Assembly (NCBI GenBank): GCA_029776255.1
Contig: JAKOTN010000134.1
Span: 62,001 to 126,000 of the forward strand
Origin: Pseudomonadota bacterium
Lineage (GTDB): Bacteria; Pseudomonadota; Gammaproteobacteria; Burkholderiales; Rhodocyclaceae
Length of the DNA: 64,000 nucleotides
Direction of reading: 5' to 3'
Shown here piece by piece: positions 46,640-54,061 of the stretch. A program made the translations under genes and the position numbers. The notes under the pieces were generated by a model. It ran no database searches, was not told where the DNA came from, and saw only the letters and a list, made by a program, of their open reading frames with translations. How positions within the stretch are numbered: position 1 is the first letter of the stretch; every line of letters begins with the position of its first letter.

Positions 46640-48010
46640 ATGACGAAAGGTTTGCCGATCCTGGTGGTCGAAGACGATGCGGCCTTGCGCGAAGCGGTGT
46701 GCGACACGCTTGAACTGGCCGGGCAAACGGTCGTCGCCGCTGGCGGCGGCGACGACGCCTTGAGCCTGCTCGATAGGCAGGCGGTGTCGCTGGTGGTCAG
46801 CGATGTCCGCATGGTGCCGATGGACGGCATCGCGCTGCTCAAGGAAATCCGGCGTCGCTTCCCCGCGCTGCCGGTGGTGCTGATGACCGCATTCGCCGAT
46901 GTCGACCGCGCCGTCGAGGCGATGCGCTCGGGCGCCTGTGACTTTCTGCTCAAGCCTTTCGAGCCGAAGGCCTTGCTGGACCATGTGATGCGCTATCGCT
47001 TGCCCGACGCGCTCAACGATGACGGGGTGATCGCCGACGACGCGGTCACCGCCAACCTGTTTTCGCTTGCCGGCCGCGTCGCGCAAAGCGACACCACGGT
47101 TTTGCTGTCCGGCGAGAGCGGCGTCGGCAAGGAGGTGGTGGCGCGCTACATCCATCGGTGCTCGGCACGGCGCAAAGGCCCTTTCGTGGCCATCAACTGC
47201 GCGGCAATCCCCGACACCTTGCTCGAAGCCACGCTCTTCGGCTACGAAAAAGGCGCGTTCAGCGGCGCCCAGCAGGCGCAGGCCGGCAAGTTCGAGCAGG
47301 CGCAGAACGGCACCTTGCTGCTCGACGAAGTCACCGAAATGCCGCTCGGCTTGCAGGCCAAGCTGCTGCGCGTGCTGCAAGAGCGCGAAGTCGAGCGGGT
47401 CGGCGGCAAAAAGCCGATCCATCTCGATATCCGCGTCATTGCCACCTCGAATCGCGACATGGCCGACGCCGTGGCCAAAGGTGTTTTCCGTGAAGACCTT
47501 TACTACCGGCTCAATGTTTTTCCCCTGCTGATTCCGGCGCTGCGGCAGCGCCGGCGGGACATCGTGCCGCTCGCGCGTCACTTTCTCGCCACGCATGGCG
47601 GCCGTGCCGGCCGCTCCGGCCTGCGTTTGTCCGCTGCTGGTGAAACCGCCTTGCAAGAACATTCCTGGCCGGGAAACGTGCGGGAGCTGGAGAACGTTAT
47701 CCAGCGGGCCGTCATTCTCGCGCTCGATGACATCGTCGATGTCGATGCCTTGCAGTTGCCGATGGCGACGCCCACCGCGCCGATTTCCGACGCCGACGGG
47801 AAGGACACGGCCGATTCGCTGTCCGCGCCCGTCGCGCTGCCGATCACTAAAACCGGCGATATGCGCGAAGTCGAGCGCGCCCATATCCTGGACACCCTGG
47901 CCTCCGCCGGCGGCTCGCGAAAACTCGCCGGCGAACGCCTCGGTATGTCCGAACGGACCTTGCGCCACAAATTGCGGCAGTATCGTCTGGAAGGCTTTCT
48001 GAAAGAGTGA
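46640..48010 (+). CDS. flrC: Sigma-54 activator FlrC/FleR
   Basis: The product is 456 aa. A receiver domain (LVVEDDAALREAV; phospho-Asp in VSDVRMVPMDG) is followed by an AAA+ domain with Walker A SGESGVGKEVVARYIH and the sigma-54 contact loop GAFSGA at 205-210, then Walker B GTLLLDEVTEMPLGLQAKLL, and a Fis-type helix-turn-helix at the C-terminus (GGSRKLAGERLGMSERTLRH). The loop carries Ser where GAFTGA has Thr. It should activate the flgB and fliE -24/-12 promoters. GGAG lies 12 nt before the ATG. Confidence 0.95.
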   Translation: MTKGLPILVVEDDAALREAVCDTLELAGQTVVAAGGGDDALSLLDRQAVSLVVSDVRMVPMDGIALLKEIRRRFPALPVVLMTAFADVDRAVEAMRSGACDFLLKPFEPKALLDHVMRYRLPDALNDDGVIADDAVTANLFSLAGRVAQSDTTVLLSGESGVGKEVVARYIHRCSARRKGPFVAINCAAIPDTLLEATLFGYEKGAFSGAQQAQAGKFEQAQNGTLLLDEVTEMPLGLQAKLLRVLQEREVERVGGKKPIHLDIRVIATSNRDMADAVAKGVFREDLYYRLNVFPLLIPALRQRRRDIVPLARHFLATHGGRAGRSGLRLSAAGETALQEHSWPGNVRELENVIQRAVILALDDIVDVDALQLPMATPTAPISDADGKDTADSLSAPVALPITKTGDMREVERAHILDTLASAGGSRKLAGERLGMSERTLRHKLRQYRLEGFLKE

Positions 48011-48034
48011 TTTTTCGTCGAATGGCTGGCGGTA

Positions 48035-48050
48035 TGGCGCGATTTTTGCT
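48035..48050 (+). promoter_or_regulatory. Sigma-54 promoter for fliE
   Basis: TGGCGCGATTTTTGCT matches the -24/-12 consensus, with GG at 48036-48037, 10 nt, and GC at 48048-48049. The predicted start is near 48061, 21 nt before the fliE ATG, leaving room for the GGAGAAA ribosome site. It lies just after the flrC stop. Confidence 0.82.
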
Positions 48051-48081
48051 CAAATAGGGTGAGGAGCGTACGGAGAAACGA

Positions 48082-48399
48082 ATGGACACCAAAGGTATCG
48101 ATCAAATGCTGGACGTCATGCGCGCCACGTCGGCCGTGGCGGCGGGTCGCCCGCCCGAATCCGCGGCCGTCGCGGGACCGGATTTCGCGCAAGTGTTGCA
48201 AGATTCGCTGGCGCAAGTCAGCGGCAGTCAGCAACAGGCGGAAGGCATGGCGGCAAATTTTGCCGCCGGCAACGGCAACGAGAACCTACAGGACGTGATG
48301 ATCGCCCTGCAAAAAGCGAACATTTCCTTCCAGGAGATGATTCAGGTCAGAAACAAGCTGGTCACGGCTTACCATGACGTGATGAACATGCAGATTTAG
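48082..48399 (+). CDS. fliE: Flagellar hook-basal body adaptor FliE
   Basis: The 105-aa protein joins the MS ring to the proximal rod. The N-terminus MDTKGIDQMLDVMRATSAV and the C-terminal DVMIALQKANISFQEMIQVR and NKLVTAYHDVMNMQI are diagnostic. It is transcribed away from fliF and separately from the fli operon, using its own sigma-54 promoter. Confidence 0.96.
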   Translation: MDTKGIDQMLDVMRATSAVAAGRPPESAAVAGPDFAQVLQDSLAQVSGSQQQAEGMAANFAAGNGNENLQDVMIALQKANISFQEMIQVRNKLVTAYHDVMNMQI

Positions 48400-48479
48400 C
48401 CTATCCAACGCCAGGCGCTCCGAAACTGTCGTGCGGCCTATTGAGTTCGGCCGCGGGTGCCCCCATAATCGGGATATGG

Positions 48480-48540
48480 TCGTAATTCCGGCAGACCGGA
48501 AGCGTTCTGGACGCGGGTTCGATTCCCGCCACCTCCACCA
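48480..48540 (+). ncRNA. ssrA: tmRNA acceptor piece
   Basis: It contains a perfect hairpin TTCCGG-CAGA-CCGGAA (48486-48501), the T-arm (GCGGGTTCGATTCCCGC), acceptor strand, discriminator A48537 and CCA 48538-48540. No anticodon arm precedes it, so it is not a tRNA. The 5' boundary is a guess. Confidence 0.8.
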
Positions 48541-48544
48541 CTGG

Positions 48545-48700
48545 GGGGGTGCACTGGTTTCGACAGGGTGAAGGATGGCGAGCAGGCGACCCGAAAGGCG
48601 ACGGACGTAATCCGAGCAAATCCATAAACGCCAACGATGAGCGTTTCGCACTGGCCGCTTAAGGCCTGCTGAGGACGTAGCCGTCCAATAAACAGAATGG
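48545..48700 (+). ncRNA. ssrA: tmRNA coding piece with ANDERFALAA tag
   Basis: It starts GGGGGTGCACTGGTTTCGACAG. The resume codon is GCC 48630 and the stop TAA 48660-48662. After the tag a hairpin GGACG-TAGC-CGTCC follows. The 3' end near 48700 is approximate. The IVS separating it from the acceptor CCA would be just CTGG (48541-48544). Confidence 0.85.
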
Positions 48701-48704
48701 CTAT

Positions 48705-48728
48705 CGGCGGGGGCTTCGGCCCCCGTCG
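48705..48728 (+). terminator. GC hairpin with UUCG loop after ssrA
   Basis: CGGCGGGGGC-TTCG-GCCCCCGTCG forms 10 bp including one G-U pair. Only TCATTT follows, so the U-run is poor. Its position ends ssrA and it also lies just past the yceH stop on the other strand. Confidence 0.6.
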
Positions 48729-48742
48729 TCATTTCCGGCCCG

Positions 48743-49429
48743 TCAGTCGGGGTGTCGCGGGTCCCGCGCCGCCAGTGCCGCAACCGTGGCCTGTAGTTGT
48801 TCCACCTGTTGTTCCAGACGGCTTACCCTCGCTGCCAGCGCGGCGTTGGTGCTGCCGGCGGCTGCCGACGCGTCGTGTTTCGCCTGTTCCGCTTGTTCCT
48901 CCGGCCGATTGGGGGCGCCGCAAAGCAGATGTTGCCAGCGGTGTTCGCGCGCGCCGGGCTGTTTGGGCAGCTTGACGGTCAGCGCGCCGGCCGCGCGTTC
49001 CGCCAGTTCGTCCAGATAAGCCTCCACGGATGAGGCGTCGTCGAAACGGTACAGCCGCTCGCTGTTGGCACGCAGCTCGCTGACAGTCTGCGGGCCGCGC
49101 AACATCAGGGTCGCCAGCAGGGCGACACTGGCCGGCGGCAGTCCGAAAACCTTGGCGAAATTCTGGGCGTAGCGCAGGACGCGTCCGGAGGCGCCGTAAG
49201 TTTCGAAAACCAGGATACGTGTGCGCAGATCCTCCAGCGACGCCTGGATGTCGCTTTCGGAAATGCTGAGTACCGGTTCGCGAGCCGTTTTCTGGTTGCA
49301 GCCGGCGGTCAGGCTGTTCAGCGTCAGGGGATAGGCGTCGGGGGTGGTTTTTTCCTTTTCGATCAGCACACCGAGAATGCGTGCTTCGACGGGCGTCAAA
49401 TTCGCTGGGGTTTCGGCTGTTGGCGACAT
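48743..49429 (-). CDS. YceH-family (DUF480) protein
   Basis: The product is 228 aa. The N-terminal winged-helix pair shows the DUF480 signature LTPVEARILGVLIEKEKTTP followed by DAYPLTLNSLTAGCNQKTAR. The second half has LRGPQTVSELRANSERLYRF, also conserved. The C-terminal 45 residues form a coiled coil (VSRLEQQVEQLQATVAAL). The biochemical role of the family is unknown; the fold suggests DNA binding. ATG 49429 is preceded by GGAG about 9 nt upstream. Confidence 0.9.
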   Translation of the reverse strand: MSPTAETPANLTPVEARILGVLIEKEKTTPDAYPLTLNSLTAGCNQKTAREPVLSISESDIQASLEDLRTRILVFETYGASGRVLRYAQNFAKVFGLPPASVALLATLMLRGPQTVSELRANSERLYRFDDASSVEAYLDELAERAAGALTVKLPKQPGAREHRWQHLLCGAPNRPEEQAEQAKHDASAAAGSTNAALAARVSRLEQQVEQLQATVAALAARDPRHPD

Positions 49430-49484
49430 GCGGCAATAACTCCGGGACGGGGAACGTTGGCGAGGCAGCGGCCGATGCGGTTCT

Positions 49485-51140
49485 TCAGGCGAACAGTTGG
49501 CCATGTTCGCGCGAACCGTGGAAGCCGACCTTGGGCCATTTTTCGCTGGTCACTTCCAGGTTGTAGCGCGTGCTGGCCAGGAAAACGGCGTTGCCGTCGA
49601 CATCCTTGGCCATGCGGTGCAGTTGTTCGCGTTCGAAGTTGCGACGGGTGACGTCGTCCGGGAAGGTCAGCCAGCGGGCGGTATATATATCCGCCGACTC
49701 GAAGATCGCGTCGACTTTGTATTCCGTCCGCAGGCGCTGGGCGACGACTTCGAATTGCAGGTTGCCGACCGCGCCGAGCAACAGCGCGCCGCTGGCCAGG
49801 TTTTCGAAAACCTGGATCGCGCCTTCTTCGCCGAGTTCCTGCAGCCCTTTTTGTAGCTGCTTGCTTTTCAGCGGGTCACGAAGGCGCGCGACGCGAAAAA
49901 GTTCCGGCGAGAAGTAGGGGATTCCCTTGAATCCCAGGGTTTCGCCTTCGCTCAGCGTGTCGCCGATGTGCAGGTTGCCGTGGTTGTGGATGCCGATGAT
50001 GTCGCCGGCGACCGCGTCGTCCATCAGCAGCCTTTCGTTGGCCATGAAGGTCAGCACGTTGGCCAGTTTCATGTCGCGATCGAGCCGGACATGTCTGACT
50101 TTCATGCCCGGCGTGTAGCGACCGGAGCAGACGCGGAAAAAAGCGATGCGGTCGCGGTGCTTGGGGTCCATGTTGGCCTGGATCTTGAACACGAACCCGC
50201 TGAAGTTCGGCTCGCCGGGTTGTACCAAACGCGCGCCGCCATCGCGGTCTTGCGGCGGCGGCGCCCAGTCGAGCAGGGCTTGCAGGATTTCCTGCACCCC
50301 GAAGTTGTTGATCGCCGAGCCAAAGAACACCGGTGATTGTCGACCGGCGAGGAAGCCGACCAGATCGAACGGGCTGCTCGCGCTCTGGATCAGGTCGACG
50401 TCGTCGCGAAGCTTGCCTACTTCACCGGGGAATTGTGCGTCGAGAAGCGGGTTGTTCAAACCGTCCAGGCGCTCGGATTCGCTGCGCCGCTCCTGGCCGG
50501 CGGCGAAATGCAGCAGGCGGTCGTTCAGCAGGTGATACACGCCTCGAAACGTCTTGCCCATGCCGATCGGCCAGGTGATTGGCGCGCACTCGATGCCGAG
50601 CACCGATTCAATGTCTTCCAGCAGATCGAACGGCTCGCGCACTTCACGGTCGAGCTTGTTGACGAAGGTGATGATCGGCGTGTTGCGCATCCGGCAGACG
50701 TTGAGCAGCTTGACGGTTTGCGCTTCGACGCCCTTGGCCGCGTCGATGACCATCACCGCCGCGTCGACCGCCGTCAGCACCCGGTAGGTGTCCTCGGAAA
50801 AATCCTCGTGACCCGGCGTGTCCAGCAGATTGATCGTGTGCCGCTGGTAGTCGAACTGCATCACCGAGCTGGTCACCGAGATGCCACGTTGCTTTTCCAC
50901 TTCCATCCAGTCGGACGTGGCGTGGCGGGCGCTCTTGCGCCCCTTGACGGTGCCGGCGAGCTGGATGGCGCCGCCGAAAAGCAGTAGTTTTTCGGTCAGC
51001 GTCGTCTTGCCGGCGTCGGGGTGCGAGATGATCGCGAAGGTGCGGCGCTTGGCGACGTCGCGCAGGATTTCGAGTGGGAATGGCACGTCATTCGGCACGT
51101 CGTTCCGGGAGTCGCTCGGACTGTCTTGAAGGGGGCTCAT
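49485..51140 (-). CDS. prfC: Peptide chain release factor 3
   Basis: The 551-aa translational GTPase releases RF1/RF2 from ribosomes after termination. G1 is ISHPDAGKTTLTEKLLLFGG, G3 is LLDTPGHEDFSEDTYRVLTA, G4 is FVNKLDREVREPFD. Domain II/III match RF3 (DTLSEGETLGFKGIPYFSPE). The start MSPLQDSPSDSRND at 51140 is followed by the conserved RRTFAIISHPDAGKT. It lies 55 nt before yceH on the same strand. Confidence 0.96.
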   Translation of the reverse strand: MSPLQDSPSDSRNDVPNDVPFPLEILRDVAKRRTFAIISHPDAGKTTLTEKLLLFGGAIQLAGTVKGRKSARHATSDWMEVEKQRGISVTSSVMQFDYQRHTINLLDTPGHEDFSEDTYRVLTAVDAAVMVIDAAKGVEAQTVKLLNVCRMRNTPIITFVNKLDREVREPFDLLEDIESVLGIECAPITWPIGMGKTFRGVYHLLNDRLLHFAAGQERRSESERLDGLNNPLLDAQFPGEVGKLRDDVDLIQSASSPFDLVGFLAGRQSPVFFGSAINNFGVQEILQALLDWAPPPQDRDGGARLVQPGEPNFSGFVFKIQANMDPKHRDRIAFFRVCSGRYTPGMKVRHVRLDRDMKLANVLTFMANERLLMDDAVAGDIIGIHNHGNLHIGDTLSEGETLGFKGIPYFSPELFRVARLRDPLKSKQLQKGLQELGEEGAIQVFENLASGALLLGAVGNLQFEVVAQRLRTEYKVDAIFESADIYTARWLTFPDDVTRRNFEREQLHRMAKDVDGNAVFLASTRYNLEVTSEKWPKVGFHGSREHGQLFA

Positions 51141-51159
51141 GAGGGAACTTTCCGCTGCG

Positions 51160-51191
51160 GCAAAAACAAAAGCCGCCGGCCGGGAAGGCGG
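51160..51191 (-). terminator. Rho-independent terminator after the 2-hydroxyacid dehydrogenase gene
   Basis: On the minus strand the stem CCGCC-TTCCCGGCC-GGCGG is followed by CTTTTGTTTTTG. It lies 155 nt after the dehydrogenase stop and 20 nt before the prfC start, separating the two transcripts. Confidence 0.65.
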
Positions 51192-51346
51192 TGTGCCGGC
51201 CCGCTGGCGGTGCGCGGGTCGAACTATAGCAAGACTGGCGTCGGCCTGATACTGCCTCGTCGTCGGCGTGGCGCGATACGTTGGCCGTGCTGGAGACACG
51301 CCTCCGCTTTCGAGCGGTGGCTCGTGAGGGGGGGGCAGGCGCGCGC

Positions 51347-52303
51347 TCAGGCGACGCGGTTTTGCGGCTGGCCGCGAGCGAACGCCTCGAGATTGGCCGT
51401 CAGTTGATCGGCCAGCGCCTGCATCGCCGGTCTGCTGGCCCAGGCGACATGCGGCGTCAGCAGGAAGTTCGGCAGCGCCAGTAACCGCGGGTCGAGCAGG
51501 ACATTGCCGTCTTTCGGCGGCTCGGTGCTCAGCACGTCGAAACCGGCGCCGGCGATCCAGCCTTGACGCAAGGCCGTGGCTAGCGCCGCTTCGTCGACCA
51601 GCCCGCCGCGCGCGGTGTTGATCAGCAGCGCCGAGGGTTTCATCGTTCGCAACTCGGCTTCGCCGATCAAGTGCCGGGTGGTCGGAGTGAGTGGGCAATG
51701 CAGCGAAATGGCATCGGCTTGGCGTAGCGCTTGCGCGAAAGGGGTGTAGCCGGGGCGTACCTGCGCGGCATCCTTGCGCTCGACGCGCAGCACGCGCATG
51801 CCGAACGCCGCGGCCAGTCGAGCCACGCCGTTGCCCAGGCTACCGCTGCCGATCACCGCCAGGATCGCGCCGTGCAGATCGCGGATCGGGTGCGCGAAGC
51901 AGCAAAACTGCGCGGAACGCTGCCACTCGCCGGCCAGCACCGCTTGCCGATAGCCGACGATGTCGCGCGCCAGCGCCAGCAGCAGGCTCATCACGTGCTC
52001 GGGGACGGTGTGTACCGCGTAGCCCCGGATGTTGGAGACGACGATGCCGCGTTCCTCGCAGGCATCGAGGTCGATATTATTGGTGCCGGTCGCCGAGACG
52101 GCGACCATCCGCAAGCCGGGCGACGCGGCGAGCAAGTCCTTGTCGAGCGGTAACTTGTTGACGATGGCGATCGTCGCCTCGGCCAGCCGTTCGGCCGCCT
52201 GGGAGGCGTCGGTTCGCGGGTATTCGATCCATTGGTGCGGAAAATCCGGCCGGCGAATTTCGGCGATCAGCGATTCGCCTTCAAGGTGAACGATGCGCTG
52301 CAT
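51347..52303 (-). CDS. D-2-hydroxyacid dehydrogenase (hydroxypyruvate/glycerate reductase-like)
   Basis: The 318-aa cytoplasmic protein uses NAD(P)H to interconvert 2-oxo and D-2-hydroxy acids. The dinucleotide motif is AVIGSGSLGNGVARL; the catalytic Arg is in LINTARGGLVDE, Glu in VLSTEPP and His in LTPHVAWAS. NIRGYAVHTVPEHVMSLLLA is usual in the glycerate/hydroxypyruvate reductase subgroup. ATG 52303 lies 2 nt after the stop of the upstream half-length aldehyde dehydrogenase gene, so the two are coupled. Confidence 0.92.
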   Translation of the reverse strand: MQRIVHLEGESLIAEIRRPDFPHQWIEYPRTDASQAAERLAEATIAIVNKLPLDKDLLAASPGLRMVAVSATGTNNIDLDACEERGIVVSNIRGYAVHTVPEHVMSLLLALARDIVGYRQAVLAGEWQRSAQFCCFAHPIRDLHGAILAVIGSGSLGNGVARLAAAFGMRVLRVERKDAAQVRPGYTPFAQALRQADAISLHCPLTPTTRHLIGEAELRTMKPSALLINTARGGLVDEAALATALRQGWIAGAGFDVLSTEPPKDGNVLLDPRLLALPNFLLTPHVAWASRPAMQALADQLTANLEAFARGQPQNRVA

Positions 52304-52305
52304 GT

Positions 52306-52992
52306 TCAGGTCGCGAAAGGTTTTTCGTGGCGGGCGGCGATGGCGGCGATGCTGCCGCCAAGCGCTGGATCGCCGGCAAAACGGATTTCGGTGACGAGCG
52401 GGTTGGCGCATAGCGCTTCGACGGCCGCCAGATCGCCGTGCAGGATGTTGAACACGCCGCCGGGAAAACCGCAGCGGGCCGTCAGTTCGGCCAGCGCGAA
52501 AAGGGTCGAGGGCGCTTTCGGGCTGGGTTTGACCACCACCGTGGCGCCGGCCAGCAGGGCCGGGATGGCGTGGCGCAGCGGAGCGAGAAACGGCGCGCTG
52601 AAGTCGCCGACGATCGCCACCACGCCGCCCGGCGTCGGGCCGACGGTAGCCTCGCGCAACGCGCGTGTCGCCTCGTCAACTTCACTGATCGCTTCCGTGG
52701 CGTCCAGGCCGCTTTCCTCGGCGAGCAGGCCGGCGAAATGGTCGCGGTAGTGTGTCAGGGTGTCGGCGAGGGCGTCCAACAGGGCGGCTTTCGGTGCGGC
52801 GGACCACACGGGCGCGGCATTGACGGCCGCGTCCACGGCGGCTTGTGTTTCAAGTGCGCCGCCTAGTGGCGTGCGGCGTCTGACCTCGCCGCTACGCGCG
52901 TCGCGCACGTCGAAAAACGCCGGCGCCATCGTCAGATAGGCATGGCCGTTGATCCACAGTGGCAGGGCAAGGATCTCCTCGGTCTTGGGCAT
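52306..52992 (-). CDS. Half-length aldehyde dehydrogenase-family protein (NAD-binding half only)
   Basis: The product is 228 aa where the family has about 480. It follows the ALDH fold from the N-terminus (LPLWINGHAYL) through VVVKPSPKAPSTLFALAEL, GFPGGVFNILHGD and VTEIRFAGDPALGGSI, then stops at EKPFAT, just where full enzymes continue into ELGGK and the catalytic-Cys domain. The usual PWNxP segment reads GDFSAPFLAPL. So no catalytic Cys is present. A good GAGGAATTC ribosome site and the 2-nt link to the next gene argue for a translated protein rather than a recent wreck. Role unknown. Confidence 0.78.
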   Translation of the reverse strand: MPKTEEILALPLWINGHAYLTMAPAFFDVRDARSGEVRRRTPLGGALETQAAVDAAVNAAPVWSAAPKAALLDALADTLTHYRDHFAGLLAEESGLDATEAISEVDEATRALREATVGPTPGGVVAIVGDFSAPFLAPLRHAIPALLAGATVVVKPSPKAPSTLFALAELTARCGFPGGVFNILHGDLAAVEALCANPLVTEIRFAGDPALGGSIAAIAARHEKPFAT

Positions 52993-53142
52993 CGAATTCC
53001 TCGACAACAGAGCGGACAGCGAACGACCGGGGTAGGTCGCATGATGGTAAGATATTGCGCCGCACAAGGTGTGGCGGGCGAACGGCGGGGCGCCCAATGG
53101 TAGTCTCTCGCCGGACAAAACGGAAGGTGCGACGGGAAGGCG
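52993..53142. promoter_or_regulatory. Divergent control region between the ALDH-like gene and the IclR gene
   Basis: 150 bp with the two starts facing away from each other, the usual place for an IclR operator. CGCCGCACA-AGG-TGTGGCG (53060-53078) is an imperfect inverted repeat and could be the site. No firm -35/-10 pair was assigned. Confidence 0.35.
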
Positions 53143-53922
53143 ATGGCCGAACAACAGGCAGAAAAGAGCTCCATCCAGGTCATCGAGCGGATGATGTCGC
53201 TGCTCGATGTGCTGGCCGATATTCAGGAACCGGTCAGTCTCAAGATTCTCGCCCAGAACAGCGGCTTGCACCCGTCGACCGCCCACCGCATCCTCGCGGC
53301 GATGACCGGCGCCGCCATCGTCGAACGGAACGACGCCGGCGCCTACACGCTGGGTATTCGGCTGCTTGAATTGGGCAACATCGTCAAATCGCGGATCAAC
53401 ATTCGCCAGGTGGCCTTGCCCTACATGCAGCAACTGCACGAAGTGGTCGGCGAGGCGGTGAACCTCGGTATTCGTCACGACGACGAAATCATCTACGTCG
53501 AGCGCACCTCCAGCGGACGCTCGCTGATTCGCGTGGTCTATCTGGTCGGCGGGCGGGCGCCGTTGCATCTGACTTCGGTCGGCAAACTGTTTCTCGCCGC
53601 CGACAGTGCCGCCGATGTGCGCGCCTACGCCAAACGTACCGGTCTGCCGGGCAAGACGCCGCATTCCCTGACGCGACTGGACACGCTGGAAAAGGAACTC
53701 GATAAAATCCGTCGGCACGAGTTCGCCCACGACAACGAAGAGGCCGAGATCGGCTTGCGTTGCGTCGCCGCGCCGGTTCGCAACGATGAAGGCCAGGTCG
53801 TGGCCGGTCTGTCGGTTTCCGCGCCCAGCGATAGGCATAATCCGGACTGGGCGACGCCGATCAAGGCGACCGCCAGCGAAATTTCGCATGCACTCGGTTT
53901 TCGCAAGCCGTCGCGCAAGTGA
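53143..53922 (+). CDS. IclR-family transcriptional regulator
   Basis: The product is 259 aa. The N-terminal winged helix contains VIERMMSLLDVLADIQEPVS and LHPSTAHRILAAMTGAAIVE. The C-terminal effector domain has VNLGIRHDDEIIYVERTSSG and EIGLRCVAAPVRNDEGQVVA, typical of IclR. It is divergent from the ALDH-like and dehydrogenase genes, which it probably controls in response to a small organic acid or aldehyde; effector not known. Confidence 0.92.
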   Translation: MAEQQAEKSSIQVIERMMSLLDVLADIQEPVSLKILAQNSGLHPSTAHRILAAMTGAAIVERNDAGAYTLGIRLLELGNIVKSRINIRQVALPYMQQLHEVVGEAVNLGIRHDDEIIYVERTSSGRSLIRVVYLVGGRAPLHLTSVGKLFLAADSAADVRAYAKRTGLPGKTPHSLTRLDTLEKELDKIRRHEFAHDNEEAEIGLRCVAAPVRNDEGQVVAGLSVSAPSDRHNPDWATPIKATASEISHALGFRKPSRK

Positions 53923-54061
53923 ATTTGCCCGAAAAGATTCAACTAACTGCTTGCGCGTTGTTTTTTTGCGCCCCGGGTCAACGGAATGCGACAGGGGGCG
54001 TTGTTAGGGCTTGCCGGTTGCCCAGCGGCCGGCGAACCGATATTTCACCAGGAGGAACACC

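Larger units (their letters stand above)
48471..48728 (+). ncRNA. ssrA: Circularly permuted (two-piece) tmRNA gene
   Basis: The 3' tRNA-like half with encoded CCA comes first and the 5' half with the tag frame second. The acceptor strand CACCTCC (48530-48536) can pair over seven bases with GGGGGTG (48545-48551), with one G-U pair. The T-arm is GCGGG-TTCGATT-CCCGC, and the coding half starts with the tmRNA hallmark TGGTTTCGACAG. The tag frame 48630-48662 encodes ANDERFALAA-stop. tmRNA with SmpB rescues stalled ribosomes. Outer ends are approximate (left about 48460-48490, right before the terminator hairpin). Confidence 0.9.

Noticed and set aside
46307-47968. 553-aa minus-strand open frame opposite flrB-flrC
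   Set aside because: Shadow of the two regulatory genes, no motifs.
48486-48540. Possible tRNA 3' half ending in CCA
   Set aside because: There is a T-arm and acceptor strand but no anticodon or D arm upstream; it pairs with the tmRNA coding piece instead.
48401-48634. 77-aa open frame on the minus strand (contains VEVAGIEPASRT)
   Set aside because: It is the antisense of the permuted tmRNA. The sequence comes from the T-arm and acceptor region, a known source of spurious proteins.
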